24,615 nucleotides of DNA from Roseiarcus sp043739325 (GCA_043739325.1 JAYUFK010000330.1:1-24615); one strand, 5' to 3'. Shown: positions 16,750 to 24,591, counted from the first letter of the stretch. Program-made: numbers and translations. The notes: generated by a model from the letters alone, not told the origin.

Positions 16750-16778
16750 TTGCCAGTTTCGCTAGATCGATCTATTTT
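16750..16778 (+). promoter_or_regulatory. Promoter with embedded LacI-type operator for the DUF993 gene
   Basis: A -35-like TTGCCA (16750-16755) and a -10-like TATTTT (16773-16778) are 17 bp apart. The spacer carries CTAGATCGATCTA (16762-16774), the same palindrome core as the site at the lacI promoter. Repressor bound here would block polymerase. A ribosome site AAGAGG (16812-16817) and ATG 16823 follow at normal distance. Confidence 0.65.
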
Positions 16779-16822
16779 CGCGACGAGTTCGGTTCGGGGT
16801 TTTCCCATTTTAAGAGGTCGCA

Positions 16823-17986
16823 ATGGCCCAACTGGTCCTTCCGAATTCCGACGGCTCGTTGAGCGCATACAGAGCAAAGCGCAGAGAGCCGTTTCCTCAA
16901 TTCTGTTCCGCCGCTTTCCCGCGCGTCGTTTACGCTGCTGCGCATGTCGTCGCCGACCCGCTTCGAACCGTCGACCCTTGGGGCAAGTGTGTTGTCGATT
17001 GGGAGGCGACAATGGCGTTTCGCCGCCATCTCTGGGGATTGGGCTTCAGAATCGCCGAGGCGATGGACACTTCGCAACGGGGCATGGGATTCGATTGGGA
17101 GCAGGCCAAGGAGTTGATCCGGCGAACTCTCGCCGAGGCGCGCCACGTTGCCGGAGCTGATCTTGCTTCCGGCGCCGGCACGGACCATCTCGATCCGCGC
17201 GCAGTCCATACGTTGGACGATGTTGTTCGCGCCTACGATATGCAAGCTGAATTCATCGAAACGCATGGAGGTCGGATTATCCTCATGGCGAGCCGCACTC
17301 TTGCTGCGATTGCGCTTTCGCCTGATGACTACTTCAAGGTCTATGATCGCGTGCTCTCTGCGTGCCGCAATAAGGTGATCCTACATTGGCTTGGCGATAT
17401 GTTCGACCCAGCGCTCAAAGGCTACTGGGGGTCAGGCGACGTCGCCACTGCTATGAACTGCTGCTGCGCCATCATTGAAGCTCACAAAACGAAAATCGAC
17501 GGCATCAAGATTTCTCTGCTTGAACCCTCGCACGAAATTGCCTTGCGTCGGCGCCTTCCGGATGGCGTCCGGATGTATACCGGAGACGACTTCAACTATG
17601 CGGAATTAATTGCCGGAGACGCGCAAGGCCACTCTCACGGCCTTCTGGGGATATTCGACGCCATCGCACCGGCGGCGGCGGCGGCCCTGGTAAAACTTGG
17701 AGACGAGGATCGCGCCGGCTACGACGCGATCCTGGCGCCGACAGTGCCGCTATCGCGCAAAATCTTTGAGGCGCCGACGCAATACTACAAGGCGGGCATC
17801 GTCTTTCTCGCTTGGTTGAACGGATTTCAAGATCACTTCACGATGATCGGCGGCATGCAGTCGTCGCGATCAATCCTGCATTACGCGGATGTGTTCAGGC
17901 TCGCACACGACGCGGGGATGTTGATCGCCCCAGATCTTGCGAGCGCCCGGATGCGCCACCTATGCGGCGCACATGGAATTCAATAG
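16823..17986 (+). CDS. DUF993 family protein (dihydrodipicolinate-synthase-like aldolase fold)
   Basis: This 387-aa protein matches my recollection of the DUF993 family, a TIM-barrel group related to DHDPS/N-acetylneuraminate lyase. Typical segments are VVYAAAHVVADPL, the block around MAFRRHLWGLGFRIAEAMDT, QRGMGFDWEQAKELIRR and YTGDDFNYAELIAGDAQGHS. K229 (IDGIKISLL) sits where the Schiff-base lysine of DHDPS-type aldolases is expected. Retro-aldol or dehydration of a keto-sugar acid is thus a reasonable inference, not a proven activity. Three adjacent Cys (213-215) are notable. The gene is transcribed away from lacI and shares its operator sequence, so it belongs to the same regulon. Confidence 0.85.
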   Translation: MAQLVLPNSDGSLSAYRAKRREPFPQFCSAAFPRVVYAAAHVVADPLRTVDPWGKCVVDWEATMAFRRHLWGLGFRIAEAMDTSQRGMGFDWEQAKELIRRTLAEARHVAGADLASGAGTDHLDPRAVHTLDDVVRAYDMQAEFIETHGGRIILMASRTLAAIALSPDDYFKVYDRVLSACRNKVILHWLGDMFDPALKGYWGSGDVATAMNCCCAIIEAHKTKIDGIKISLLEPSHEIALRRRLPDGVRMYTGDDFNYAELIAGDAQGHSHGLLGIFDAIAPAAAAALVKLGDEDRAGYDAILAPTVPLSRKIFEAPTQYYKAGIVFLAWLNGFQDHFTMIGGMQSSRSILHYADVFRLAHDAGMLIAPDLASARMRHLCGAHGIQ

Positions 17987-18061
17987 CGGCGATGCGTCTT
18001 CTGACCGGTCGCCAAAGTGTAGATCACCGATTCAACATTCGGGTCGCGGGGTCTGCACGGC

Positions 18062-19000
18062 GTGGCTCGCCGGTGCGCTTGCTTGCTCCACCGCAATATG
18101 ATGCAGTACAAGGACCTCTTCGAGAAGCTCTCGAAACTCGCTGATGGGCCGGCGTTCCTGCTGCTCGACGACCTCTATCACCTGCGCTTGTCGGACCAAG
18201 CACTTGTGCTGGACTACTTCTTCCGCATCGCGAAGAATGCGAACCTCTGGCTCAAAGTCGGCACGATTCGGCATCGCTCACGATGGTACGTGCGCGGCGA
18301 TCCGTCGGTCGGCATGAAGCTCGGCGACGACGCCGATGAGATCGACCTCGACGCGACGCTAGAGAAATACGATCTGACGAAAGATTTCCTATTCCGCATT
18401 CTTATGCAACTCGCGAAAGACACGGGCGTGCGGCTCGATGAAATCTTGGTCGACGGCGGCAGAGATCGCCTTGTGCTGACTAGCGGCGGCGTCGCACGCG
18501 ATTTCTTATCGATCTTCCGACGCTCGATCGACACAGTATCCGAGCGCATCCTTCGTAAGGAGTTGACACGCGGGCCGAAGATCGGCGTCGAGGATGTGAA
18601 CATTGCTGCTGGTGAGCTCGGGCAATTCAAAGAAGAAGATTTCGCGCGCGACACTAGCGAAGAGGATCAGATGAGACTTAAGAACGCGCTCGATTACATC
18701 AGCGATTTCTGCGTCTCGAAAGCGAACGCAAGCTGTTTCTTGATCGAGAAGGATATGCCCGGCGACGCGGCGTAGGCGATCAACGAGCTCGTCGATCTGA
18801 AATTCCTGCATCGAGCGAAGTCCAGGGTGACGGTGCGCGATCGGTCCGGTCGGCTCTACGACGCCTACATGCTTGATATCAGCCGATACACCGGTGAACG
18901 CACGCGACGCGGTTTGGAGGTGGTGAAATTCTGGGGCAAAGGTTCCGAGGACGCTCTAAGGCGGGCCAATCTTATCTATCTGGAAAAACACATCGCGTAG
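18062..19000 (+). pseudogene. P-loop ATPase-like gene, 5'-truncated and split by an in-frame TAG
   Basis: One frame runs from about 18062 to a stop at 18998-19000 and is interrupted only by TAG at 18773-18775. The first part (237 aa) has FLLLDDLYHL, resembling the Walker B strand of AAA/ORC-like ATPases. No Walker A is present, so the N-terminal part is missing. After the TAG the frame reads AINELVDLKFLHRAKSRVTV and then a winged-helix-like segment ending in RANLIYLEKHIA. Continuity on both sides of the stop argues for a single point mutation in a formerly longer gene. Readthrough is possible but less likely given neighbouring decay. The exact family is not recognised. Confidence 0.65.
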
Positions 19001-19165
19001 CCCCGCGTCACACTCTTTTGCCAACGAAAAATTTTCGGCCGATATCGATCGAAGAATATACATTTCGCTACATGTCAGTTGCGGCCTTCGTACTTCTGCA
19101 AGCGGCACGGCTCTTTTGGCTTGATACGTGGTAGGCCGTCTCACGCAACCTTTCCAAGGTGATCT

Positions 19166-19531
19166 TTGGAGCGATTATTCAAGAATTCACCTGTTCGTTG
19201 CCAACGTATCGAGGCTTCTGTATCGGCGATTACCTCCTGCGTTTCAATGTCTCGCTTCGCGGTCGCCGACAAAATGGCTGGCAAAAGCGTCGCCGAGCAG
19301 ACGAAGGAAGTTCTTTCGATCATCGACGACGTGCTCGCCAAGGCGGGCTCGGACAAGACGAAAATCCTGTCGGCGACGATCTGGCTCACCGACATCAAGA
19401 CCTTCGCCGAAATGAATTCGGTTTGGGATCTGTGGGTGGCCAAGGGCCACACGCCGGCGCGCGCGACAGTCGAAGCCAAACTCGCCGCAACGCCCTATAA
19501 CGTCGAGATTGCCTGCATTGCCGCGAAATAG
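19166..19531 (+). CDS. RidA/YjgF-family protein, N-terminus damaged
   Basis: From about residue 30 to the end (ADKMAGKSVAEQTKEVLSII, then TIWLTDIKTFAEMNSVWDLW and HTPARATVEAKLA) this is a clear RidA-family enamine/imine deaminase, with the conserved Arg in PARATVE. The first 30 residues do not match the family: the usual strand up to the YLAGQV-like segment is replaced by unrelated sequence, though QRIE near residue 14 may be a remnant. Translation could begin at ATG 19166 or at ATG 19248, the latter giving about 94 aa without the first strands. RidA works as a trimer and would probably fold poorly without this part. The gene may be non-functional. Confidence 0.7.
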   Translation: MERLFKNSPVRCQRIEASVSAITSCVSMSRFAVADKMAGKSVAEQTKEVLSIIDDVLAKAGSDKTKILSATIWLTDIKTFAEMNSVWDLWVAKGHTPARATVEAKLAATPYNVEIACIAAK

Positions 19532-19576
19532 AGCGGTGGGCGGGTCGCCGCGCGTACGAGGAGAGAGCAAGGATTG

Positions 19577-19945
19577 TTGAATAAGATTTCGACGCCGCTA
19601 TTCGAGCAGGTCGCGACGCCCAAGTTGGCGATCGACAGGCTGGCCGCGTTGTACGAGAGGCGGCCAGCGCCCTGCGCGCCGCCGTCGAACGCTTTCTTGA
19701 GGGCGGCGTGACGCCGACGGCGGACGTGTGGGCAAATTCCGCTATCCGAAATTGCGCATAACCTACCAGCCCGAGGGCTTCCAACCATCGCGCCTTCGCC
19801 AAGTTCACCGAAGCGGGCGTGTACGAGACCACCGTCACTCATCCCGAGGCGTTCCGCGCCTACCTCACTGAACAGCTCGTGCCGCTCGTCGACGAAATTG
19901 GCGCGATTCTGGAGGTCGGCGTCGGCGATCAGGAAATCCCTTATA
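19577..19945 (+). pseudogene. amn: AMP nucleosidase (N-terminal fragment) with several frameshifts
   Basis: Joined over different frames, this stretch gives the N-terminal domain of AMP nucleosidase. The pieces are NKISTPLFEQVATPKLAIDR, then ASALRAAVERFLEGGVTPTAD, then GKFRYPKLRITYQPEGFQP, then HRAFAKFTEAGVYETTVTHP continuing to LEVGVGDQEIPY. At least three frame changes are needed, and the catalytic C-terminal domain is absent because similarity ends near 19945. The intact enzyme splits AMP to adenine and ribose 5-phosphate. The identification rests on recalled family sequence. It is clearly inactive. Confidence 0.65.
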
Positions 19946-20292
19946 TGAGCAGAGCATCCCGATTTCCTTTGGCGGCCTCGGTGAACACTCTGGGTGTGAC
20001 TTTGGCATCGATGAGTCGGGAGGCACAAACAAAGAACTCGCGTTTGGTTCCGCATCCCTTCCGTGTTTCCCTGCATTAGCGGGTGGGACCCCCGCCCCCT
20101 CGGGATCATGAAAATAATCGGCAAATAGAGGCCGCCAGGTGCACGCCGCTGCTGTGCACTCTCGCGGACTGGAGAACCCCCGACAGGCGAATATGAGAAT
20201 GCTGTGATCCGCGCGTATACGTCGACCTCGACGCTCTCAGCGGTTGATGCTGGGTGTCCGCCGTGTCCTGCGACAAAAAGGCCGCGTTGAAC
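19946..20292. other. Gap without a recognisable gene
   Basis: These bases between the amn fragment and the GFA gene hold no ORF I can assign and no convincing promoter or terminator. A short GC-rich inverted repeat (GCGGG/CCCGC near 20080-20097) is the only structure noticed. Confidence 0.4.
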
Positions 20293-20763
20293 TCAGGTTT
20301 CGTGGTCGGGTTGCTGGTGCGTGCCAACGGAGACGACGCGTTTGTGCGCGAGCCACTCGTCGGCCGTCATTTCTGGGGCGTTCAGGGACTCGGCGAGCCA
20401 GGCGATGCGCGACTCGACGCCCAACTGGCTGTCGGGCGCTGCGGCGTTCGGTTCGTCGAGGCTGCCAAGCGTGACGCCGACCCGCCCGCCGCCGAGGAAG
20501 CGATAAGTCAGCGGCGTGCCGCAGGCGGCGAAGAAGCCGCGCTCCGCGATCTCCGAGCTCCTAAAGGTGGCGATTGCGCCGTGCGTCACCACGAAGGCTT
20601 CCGCTGGAATGCCGCCGAATGCCATGAACGGGCTCCCGCCCGCCTTTTGGCACGTGCGACAGTGGCAGATGCTCCCCTTCGGGCTCGCGTCGAGGCGATT
20701 GCGCACCGCGCCGCATTGGCAGCCGCCTGTGAGGCCGATGGGCGCGTCGCCGGCACTCGTCAT
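20293..20763 (-). CDS. GFA/CENP-V-family zinc protein lacking one ligand cysteine
   Basis: This 156-aa protein belongs to the glutathione-dependent-formaldehyde-activating (GFA) domain family, named from S-hydroxymethylglutathione synthase; most members have unknown activity. Zinc motifs are GGCQCGAVR and CHCRTCQKAGG, and the last motif reads FFAACGTPLTYRF. Family members normally have Cys where the second Phe stands (FCxxCGTPL), so one structural ligand is replaced, as by a TGC-to-TTC change. The open frame extends to 20874, but ATG 20763 (MTSAGDAPIG) has a good GGGAGA ribosome site 8 nt upstream and gives the normal start. It follows the LysR gene on the same strand by 107 bp. Confidence 0.88.
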   Translation of the reverse strand: MTSAGDAPIGLTGGCQCGAVRNRLDASPKGSICHCRTCQKAGGSPFMAFGGIPAEAFVVTHGAIATFRSSEIAERGFFAACGTPLTYRFLGGGRVGVTLGSLDEPNAAAPDSQLGVESRIAWLAESLNAPEMTADEWLAHKRVVSVGTHQQPDHET

Positions 20764-20870
20764 GTGCGATCTCTCCCTTGGCGGCTGGCGTTTCACGTCA
20801 GGCGAAATTCGCCCGAAGAACGCCGGCTTAACTGGCATTCCACCCACGATCTTTGAAAGCCAATATAATT

Positions 20871-21773
20871 TCAAGCCGTGGCCTCGAACGCCTCGATGAT
20901 GGTGGCGTGGAGCGCGTCTGTGTCCGGCTGGCGCGGCTCGCGCGCCTTGAGGAGCAGCAGGTTGACGTCGGGCAAGTCGGGTAGACCGTCCTCAGGTCTC
21001 GCTGTTCGCACCCCGTCCAGCAGGTCGTGTGGCAGCGAAACTGTAACCGCAAGCCCTGCCCGCACGGCCGCCTGCTGAACGTGGAGGATCGGCGAAGTCG
21101 CGACCACCTTGTAACGGCGGCCCGCGCGTTCGAGGGCCCGCAGCGGGGCCTTGCGCCACATGCAGTCGTCGAGCCAGGGCGGCCGGAAAGGACAGTTGCC
21201 GGGGGCCAGCGACAGCGGCAGCGGATCGTCGAGATGGCGCGTATCATTGTCGGCGACAATCCAGACGAGAGGACCGCGCCAGACCTCGACCGCCGGCCAC
21301 TGTCGCGGCTCGATGCCCCCTTCACACAGCATCAAGTCGAGCTCGTTGGCCTTGAGGCGCGGCACGAGCTCGCAGGACCCCGCCCGCGAAACTTCAACCG
21401 TCACGGAAGGATGCGTCGCGGCGAAGCGCGTGAGGATGTCCGGCAGGAAACGGCGCGTATAGCCCTCGTCGACGCCGAGCCGGACGACGGAATGCGACGG
21501 CTGCCCTTGCAAAGAATGGAGAATGTCGTCATTGAGCGCGAGAAGCGCGCGGCCGCGTTCGACCAATTCTTCGCCATGCGGAGTGAGCTCAACCCCGCCG
21601 CCTTTTCCGCGCGCAAGCAGCGTATGGCCGACCTGCGCTTCGAGCCGTACCTGCAACGACACCGCCGACTGCGTTCGCCCAACGCGATCTCCGGCGCGCG
21701 TGAAGCTGCCCTCTTCCGCAATCAGAACGAGGGTGCGCAGAAGATCAAGATCAAGGGCCGCTGGAATGGCCAT
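20871..21773 (-). CDS. LysR-family transcriptional regulator
   Basis: This 300-aa regulator has an N-terminal winged helix-turn-helix (LDLLRTLVLIAEEGSFTRAG, then RVGRTQSAVSLQVRLEAQVG) and a periplasmic-binding-like effector domain from about residue 92 (VVRLGVDEGYTRRFLPDILT). Length is standard. It is divergent from the small DUF1127-like gene 97 bp away, the typical layout for a LysR regulator and its target, and lies upstream of the GFA gene on the same strand. The inducer is unknown. Confidence 0.94.
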   Translation of the reverse strand: MAIPAALDLDLLRTLVLIAEEGSFTRAGDRVGRTQSAVSLQVRLEAQVGHTLLARGKGGGVELTPHGEELVERGRALLALNDDILHSLQGQPSHSVVRLGVDEGYTRRFLPDILTRFAATHPSVTVEVSRAGSCELVPRLKANELDLMLCEGGIEPRQWPAVEVWRGPLVWIVADNDTRHLDDPLPLSLAPGNCPFRPPWLDDCMWRKAPLRALERAGRRYKVVATSPILHVQQAAVRAGLAVTVSLPHDLLDGVRTARPEDGLPDLPDVNLLLLKAREPRQPDTDALHATIIEAFEATA

Positions 21774-21870
21774 GCATGAGTTTCACCAACAGGCGGCATA
21801 AAATCAACTGGTTTCCCAAAGCGGGTCGCCGGTAGCATTCTCGCGACACGAAATAACTTGAGTAAAGCCT

Positions 21871-22155
21871 ATGTCCTCGTTCAATTCGTTCGTGAAAGAC
21901 AGGCTAACAATCTCAACGAGAAGCGGCCTTCGTACCGGGCGAGACACCTCCGTCGGTCGCGCATGGACAAGTCTACAGCACGCCGGCGAAGCTCCCGACT
22001 GGAGCGCGTTGAACGATCATTTGTTGCAGGACATCGATGAGACCCGTGCCGGCGCGGAACGGGAGGCCTTGCGTAGCCCGCTGAACGCGCCGCTGGGCTC
22101 CGTCGGCGTTCGCTCGGAACTGTGGCTCGCGTTTAGGAGCAGTCCGCTCGGGTAG
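21871..22155 (+). CDS. DUF1127-like small protein
   Basis: This 94-aa basic protein contains WSALNDHLLQDIDETRAGAE at about residues 44-63, resembling the DUF1127 core (usually L-D-R-L-L-R-D-I-G-L-T-R). DUF1127 proteins are common small Arg-rich proteins in Alphaproteobacteria, some linked to RNA turnover and phosphate or carbon metabolism. The Gly usually following D-I is Asp here. The C-terminus beyond about residue 70 has no match. It is divergent from the LysR gene, which may control it. Confidence 0.5.
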   Translation: MSSFNSFVKDRLTISTRSGLRTGRDTSVGRAWTSLQHAGEAPDWSALNDHLLQDIDETRAGAEREALRSPLNAPLGSVGVRSELWLAFRSSPLG

Positions 22156-22626
22156 TCACGGATCAAGCCGCTGGCGCGCGCTATCTGTGTCGACAGTGAC
22201 GGCGGCGCGGCTCCCCGCCTTCGCCAAACCGCGAAGCGGCATCCCACTGTAGATTGCCTCGTACTCGCCCGCTCTGACACGATAAGTTTCGTGCCAGATG
22301 CCAACATCGCCCCGGCTGTCTTTCATCCGCCGATTGAATTCGACCCAAGCGGGCCAATGTCGGCGATCCGGGCTGCGGGCGTATCGCTCCAGGTGGTCGA
22401 AGCTCCGCCAATACTGGACCATAGTTGTCATGCCGAGCCCTGTGTGGCCGAGAAAACCCGTGTCAGGCGGCGCGCTCTCCAGCTCTTTCAGCATCCTTGG
22501 CATCGCGGTGATGACCGGCCACCACTGCAGAACCTTCCATGGTTTGTTTATCCGCACGCCGATGAGGAAAACGACGAAGTCCCCATCCACTCGGGCCGTG
22601 ACGCGGCTTGCTGCGATCTTGGGCAT
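22156..22626 (-). CDS. DUF4188 domain-containing protein
   Basis: This 156-aa protein has the features I associate with DUF4188, a small heme-monooxygenase-like alpha/beta-barrel family: VVFLIGVRINKPWKVLQWWP, GFLGHTGLGMTTMVQYWRSF, a HLERYARSPDRRHWPAWVEF segment and GIWHETYRVRAGEYEAIYSG. A strong ribosome site (AAGGGGGAG) precedes the ATG. Function is unknown; oxidative or stress roles have been suggested by fold. No partner gene is evident. The C-terminal 15 residues are less conserved in character. Confidence 0.85.
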   Translation of the reverse strand: MPKIAASRVTARVDGDFVVFLIGVRINKPWKVLQWWPVITAMPRMLKELESAPPDTGFLGHTGLGMTTMVQYWRSFDHLERYARSPDRRHWPAWVEFNRRMKDSRGDVGIWHETYRVRAGEYEAIYSGMPLRGLAKAGSRAAVTVDTDSARQRLDP

Positions 22627-23119
22627 ATTCTCCCCCTTCCATCACATTCCCGGGCAATTGCATGCCGGGGCTATCGCTTTGACAAGCGGTGTGGCCGCCC
22701 ACCGTTCCGATTTGATTTCGCCCGGGGGTGTGCGTCACTCTGGCCGACGTATTTTTTGGCATCAATAAAGTGGCGTGGTCGACCTTTCAGGGTCTGTCTT
22801 GGACGAGTTCGCCGCAGGCTTTCGCCGGCAAGGTCTACCCGGGTGGCGTTGTGAACGAGACGGTCGAGAATCGCGTCGGCGTAGGTTGGATCGGGCCGCG
22901 CTTGCAAACAACGTGTCGAGATCGAGCTGCTTGCGATAGATGCACTGCCGTATGGCTTTTCATGCCCTCGCGATAGCCATCGGCGCACCGCATGCGGACC
23001 TCCCGTCGGTGCTTCGCTGTCCGGCTCGCGCTGGCTTGTTGTTGACAATTCCCCCAATGCCTCACTCCGAACAAGATGAAATTGGTCCAATCGATAGGTT
23101 GGACGAATCAGATAAGCAT
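22627..23119. other. Gap holding an IS21 remnant
   Basis: Apart from the istB fragment listed separately, I see no gene in these 493 bp. The remainder includes the leader of the DUF4188 gene and the upstream region of the Sel1-repeat gene, with no clear promoter by eye. Confidence 0.4.
22800..22910 (-). pseudogene. IstB (IS21-family helper ATPase) C-terminal remnant
   Basis: The minus strand reads DPTYADAILDRLVHNATRVD followed by LAGESLRRTR, the well-conserved C-terminal end of IstB, the ATP-binding helper of IS21-family transposition. The ATPase motifs that should precede it are missing, and the transposase gene istA is absent. About 36 codons remain, and the edges are approximate. It marks a past IS21 insertion or recombination at this locus. 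Confidence 0.6.
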
Positions 23120-23722
23120 ATGACGATGAAGCAGCAGATGGATAGTTTCGTCGCAGGCGGCTTTCTTGCGCTCATTCTGTTGGGAAGTGCGACGGCAGGG
23201 CCTCTTGAGGACGCCAAGAAGGCTGCGGATCGTGGCGACTACGCAGTGGAATGGAAGCTCTTGCCTCGGTTGGCCTATCAAGGGGACGCCAACGCACAGG
23301 CCGCCCTCGGAACATTGTATGACAAAGGCGAAGGCGTGCGGCAGAACCGCACCAAGGCCTTGGCTTGGTACCGCAAAGCGGCCGACCAAGGTAACGTCAT
23401 TGCGCAGAACAACCTCGGTGCGATGTACGCCAGCGCCGAAGGCGTGCCGCCGGACTACGCGCAGGCGATTACATGGTTACGCAAGGCCGCTGATCAGGGG
23501 GACGCGATCGCGCAAGACAACCTCGGCTTGATGTACGCCAACGGCAACGGCCTGCCGCAAGACCTCGCTCAAGCCTACGCTTGGTTCAACTTGTCGGCCT
23601 CGCACGCGGAAGATGCCGAAACCCGTGACGTGGCCATAAAGGATCGCGATCTAATCGCCATCAAAATGACCCCGACGGAGACCGCCAAGGCGCAGCGGAT
23701 GGCGCAGGATTGGGCGAAGTGA
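23120..23722 (+). CDS. Exported Sel1-like repeat protein
   Basis: This 200-aa protein has an N-terminal hydrophobic signal (SFVAGGFLALILLGSATAG) and then Sel1-like (SLR) repeats. The repeats are visible as GDANAQAALGTLYDKGEGV, GNVIAQNNLGAMYASAEGV and GDAIAQDNLGLMYANGNGL, each followed by a KALAWYRKAA-type helix. SLR arrays form solenoids for protein-protein contacts in the envelope. The frame is open back to 22940, but the added 60 residues would bury the signal peptide, so ATG 23120 (or 23126) is preferred. The partner is unknown and the gene stands alone. Confidence 0.88.
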   Translation: MTMKQQMDSFVAGGFLALILLGSATAGPLEDAKKAADRGDYAVEWKLLPRLAYQGDANAQAALGTLYDKGEGVRQNRTKALAWYRKAADQGNVIAQNNLGAMYASAEGVPPDYAQAITWLRKAADQGDAIAQDNLGLMYANGNGLPQDLAQAYAWFNLSASHAEDAETRDVAIKDRDLIAIKMTPTETAKAQRMAQDWAK

Positions 23723-23784
23723 AGGCGAATGGCACGAAAATCCTCCTGCCGTCCCGGACACAATGAGCCGAGACTCTAAGAAAC

Positions 23785-24146
23785 TTGGCCGCGCGTGCGC
23801 CGCTCCAGGTCTCCGCGCAGCCGCGATTCACTCCGGTGAATGCACCTGAAATCTCGGAAACATGCCAAATGCCCGCCAATCGCAGTGTGCGAACCATCCG
23901 CGAGTGGTGTGCCGCGTACGATATCGGGCGCGTCGCGTCGGGAACGGACGATGGCGATTTTCCTGGTACCGCACAGGCACGGTCACGCTTAACCGTTCGG
24001 GCGGCGAGGTTCAGCGTCCACCCGGCCTGAGCGTTGAGCGCATCGATAACGACAGAGGCTACGAACCCGGCAACTGTTGCTGGGCAACTCGGAAGGCGCA
24101 GCAGAACAATCGACGCCGCATGACCAACAAAGATCAAACTACTTGA
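23785..24146 (+). pseudogene. HNH-endonuclease-like phage-type gene, probably frameshifted
   Basis: The ORF from 23862 ends with LSVERIDNDRGYEPGNCCWA followed by TRKAQQNNRRRM. This is the conserved C-terminus of phage-type HNH/homing-endonuclease proteins, usually NGNYEPGNCRWAT. The segment before it (from 23785, in another frame) reads PANRSVRTIREWCAAYDIGR, which looks like an N-terminal helix-turn-helix of such proteins. A frame change between the two would explain the split. The middle, with the catalytic His region, is not recognisable. The Arg normally before WAT is Cys here. Confidence 0.5.
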
Positions 24147-24157
24147 AGGTTCATACC

Positions 24158-24410
24158 ATGAACATCGTCAAAGAGTGTCTAGTCCTTAACCTCCAGGTGG
24201 GGTTGTGGCTTGGTTACAAGTTGGACAAGACCCACCACACGCAGAGTTACGGATGACGCAGACGCGGCAAGCAATGCGGCATGGGTCAACAAACATCTCG
24301 TGCCCAAAGAAGCTCTCGCTGAGATCATCAGCGCCTCCGGGGCGGCACGCTATCGTGGACAGCACTTGAAGCTTTCGGGCCCAACGCACGTGATTGGGCG
24401 ACTTTGTTAA
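24158..24410 (+). pseudogene. Frameshifted conserved (phage/plasmid-type) gene fragment
   Basis: From ATG 24158 the frame reads MNIVKECLVLNLQVGLWLGY then KLDKT and stops at TGA 24254-24256. The frame one base over continues as RRVTDDADAASNAAWVNKHL then VPKEALAEIISASGAARY, ending at 24410. The two parts together look like the N-terminus of a conserved phage/mobile-element protein, as I remember such sequences (LDKA...DA...VNKHLVPKE...). A single-base frameshift near 24232-24245 separates them, and the rest of the protein is absent. Its function is not known to me. Confidence 0.5.
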
Positions 24411-24550
24411 CCGCACTTCACGCGCCCCAATTAAAGACTGGCTTTCGCTCCCGAAGGAAGCAAGTGTGGCGACGTCAGGTGGCGGCGTGAGCTGCTTGTC
24501 GAGACCCTTCGCCCCCGACGATCGCATCGATCCGGGGCTTGCGTCAGTGA

Positions 24551-24571
24551 GGGGCCGGATTGGCCGGCCCC
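24551..24571. repeat. Perfect GC-rich hairpin before the terminal ORF
   Basis: GGGGCCGG and CCGGCCCC form an 8-bp perfect stem around ATTGG, 20 bp before the next ATG. It could act as a terminator-like or translation-affecting structure. No T-run follows it on the plus strand. Confidence 0.55.
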
Positions 24572-24591
24572 CAGACACAAAGGGTCGGACC

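Noticed and set aside
17987..18020. GGCGA/TCGCC repeat after the DUF993 gene as a terminator
   Set aside because: Only a 5-bp stem with a long loop and no T-run.
22940..23119. N-terminal extension of the Sel1-repeat protein
   Set aside because: It would place 60 residues before an otherwise well-formed signal peptide and overlaps the IS21 remnant region.
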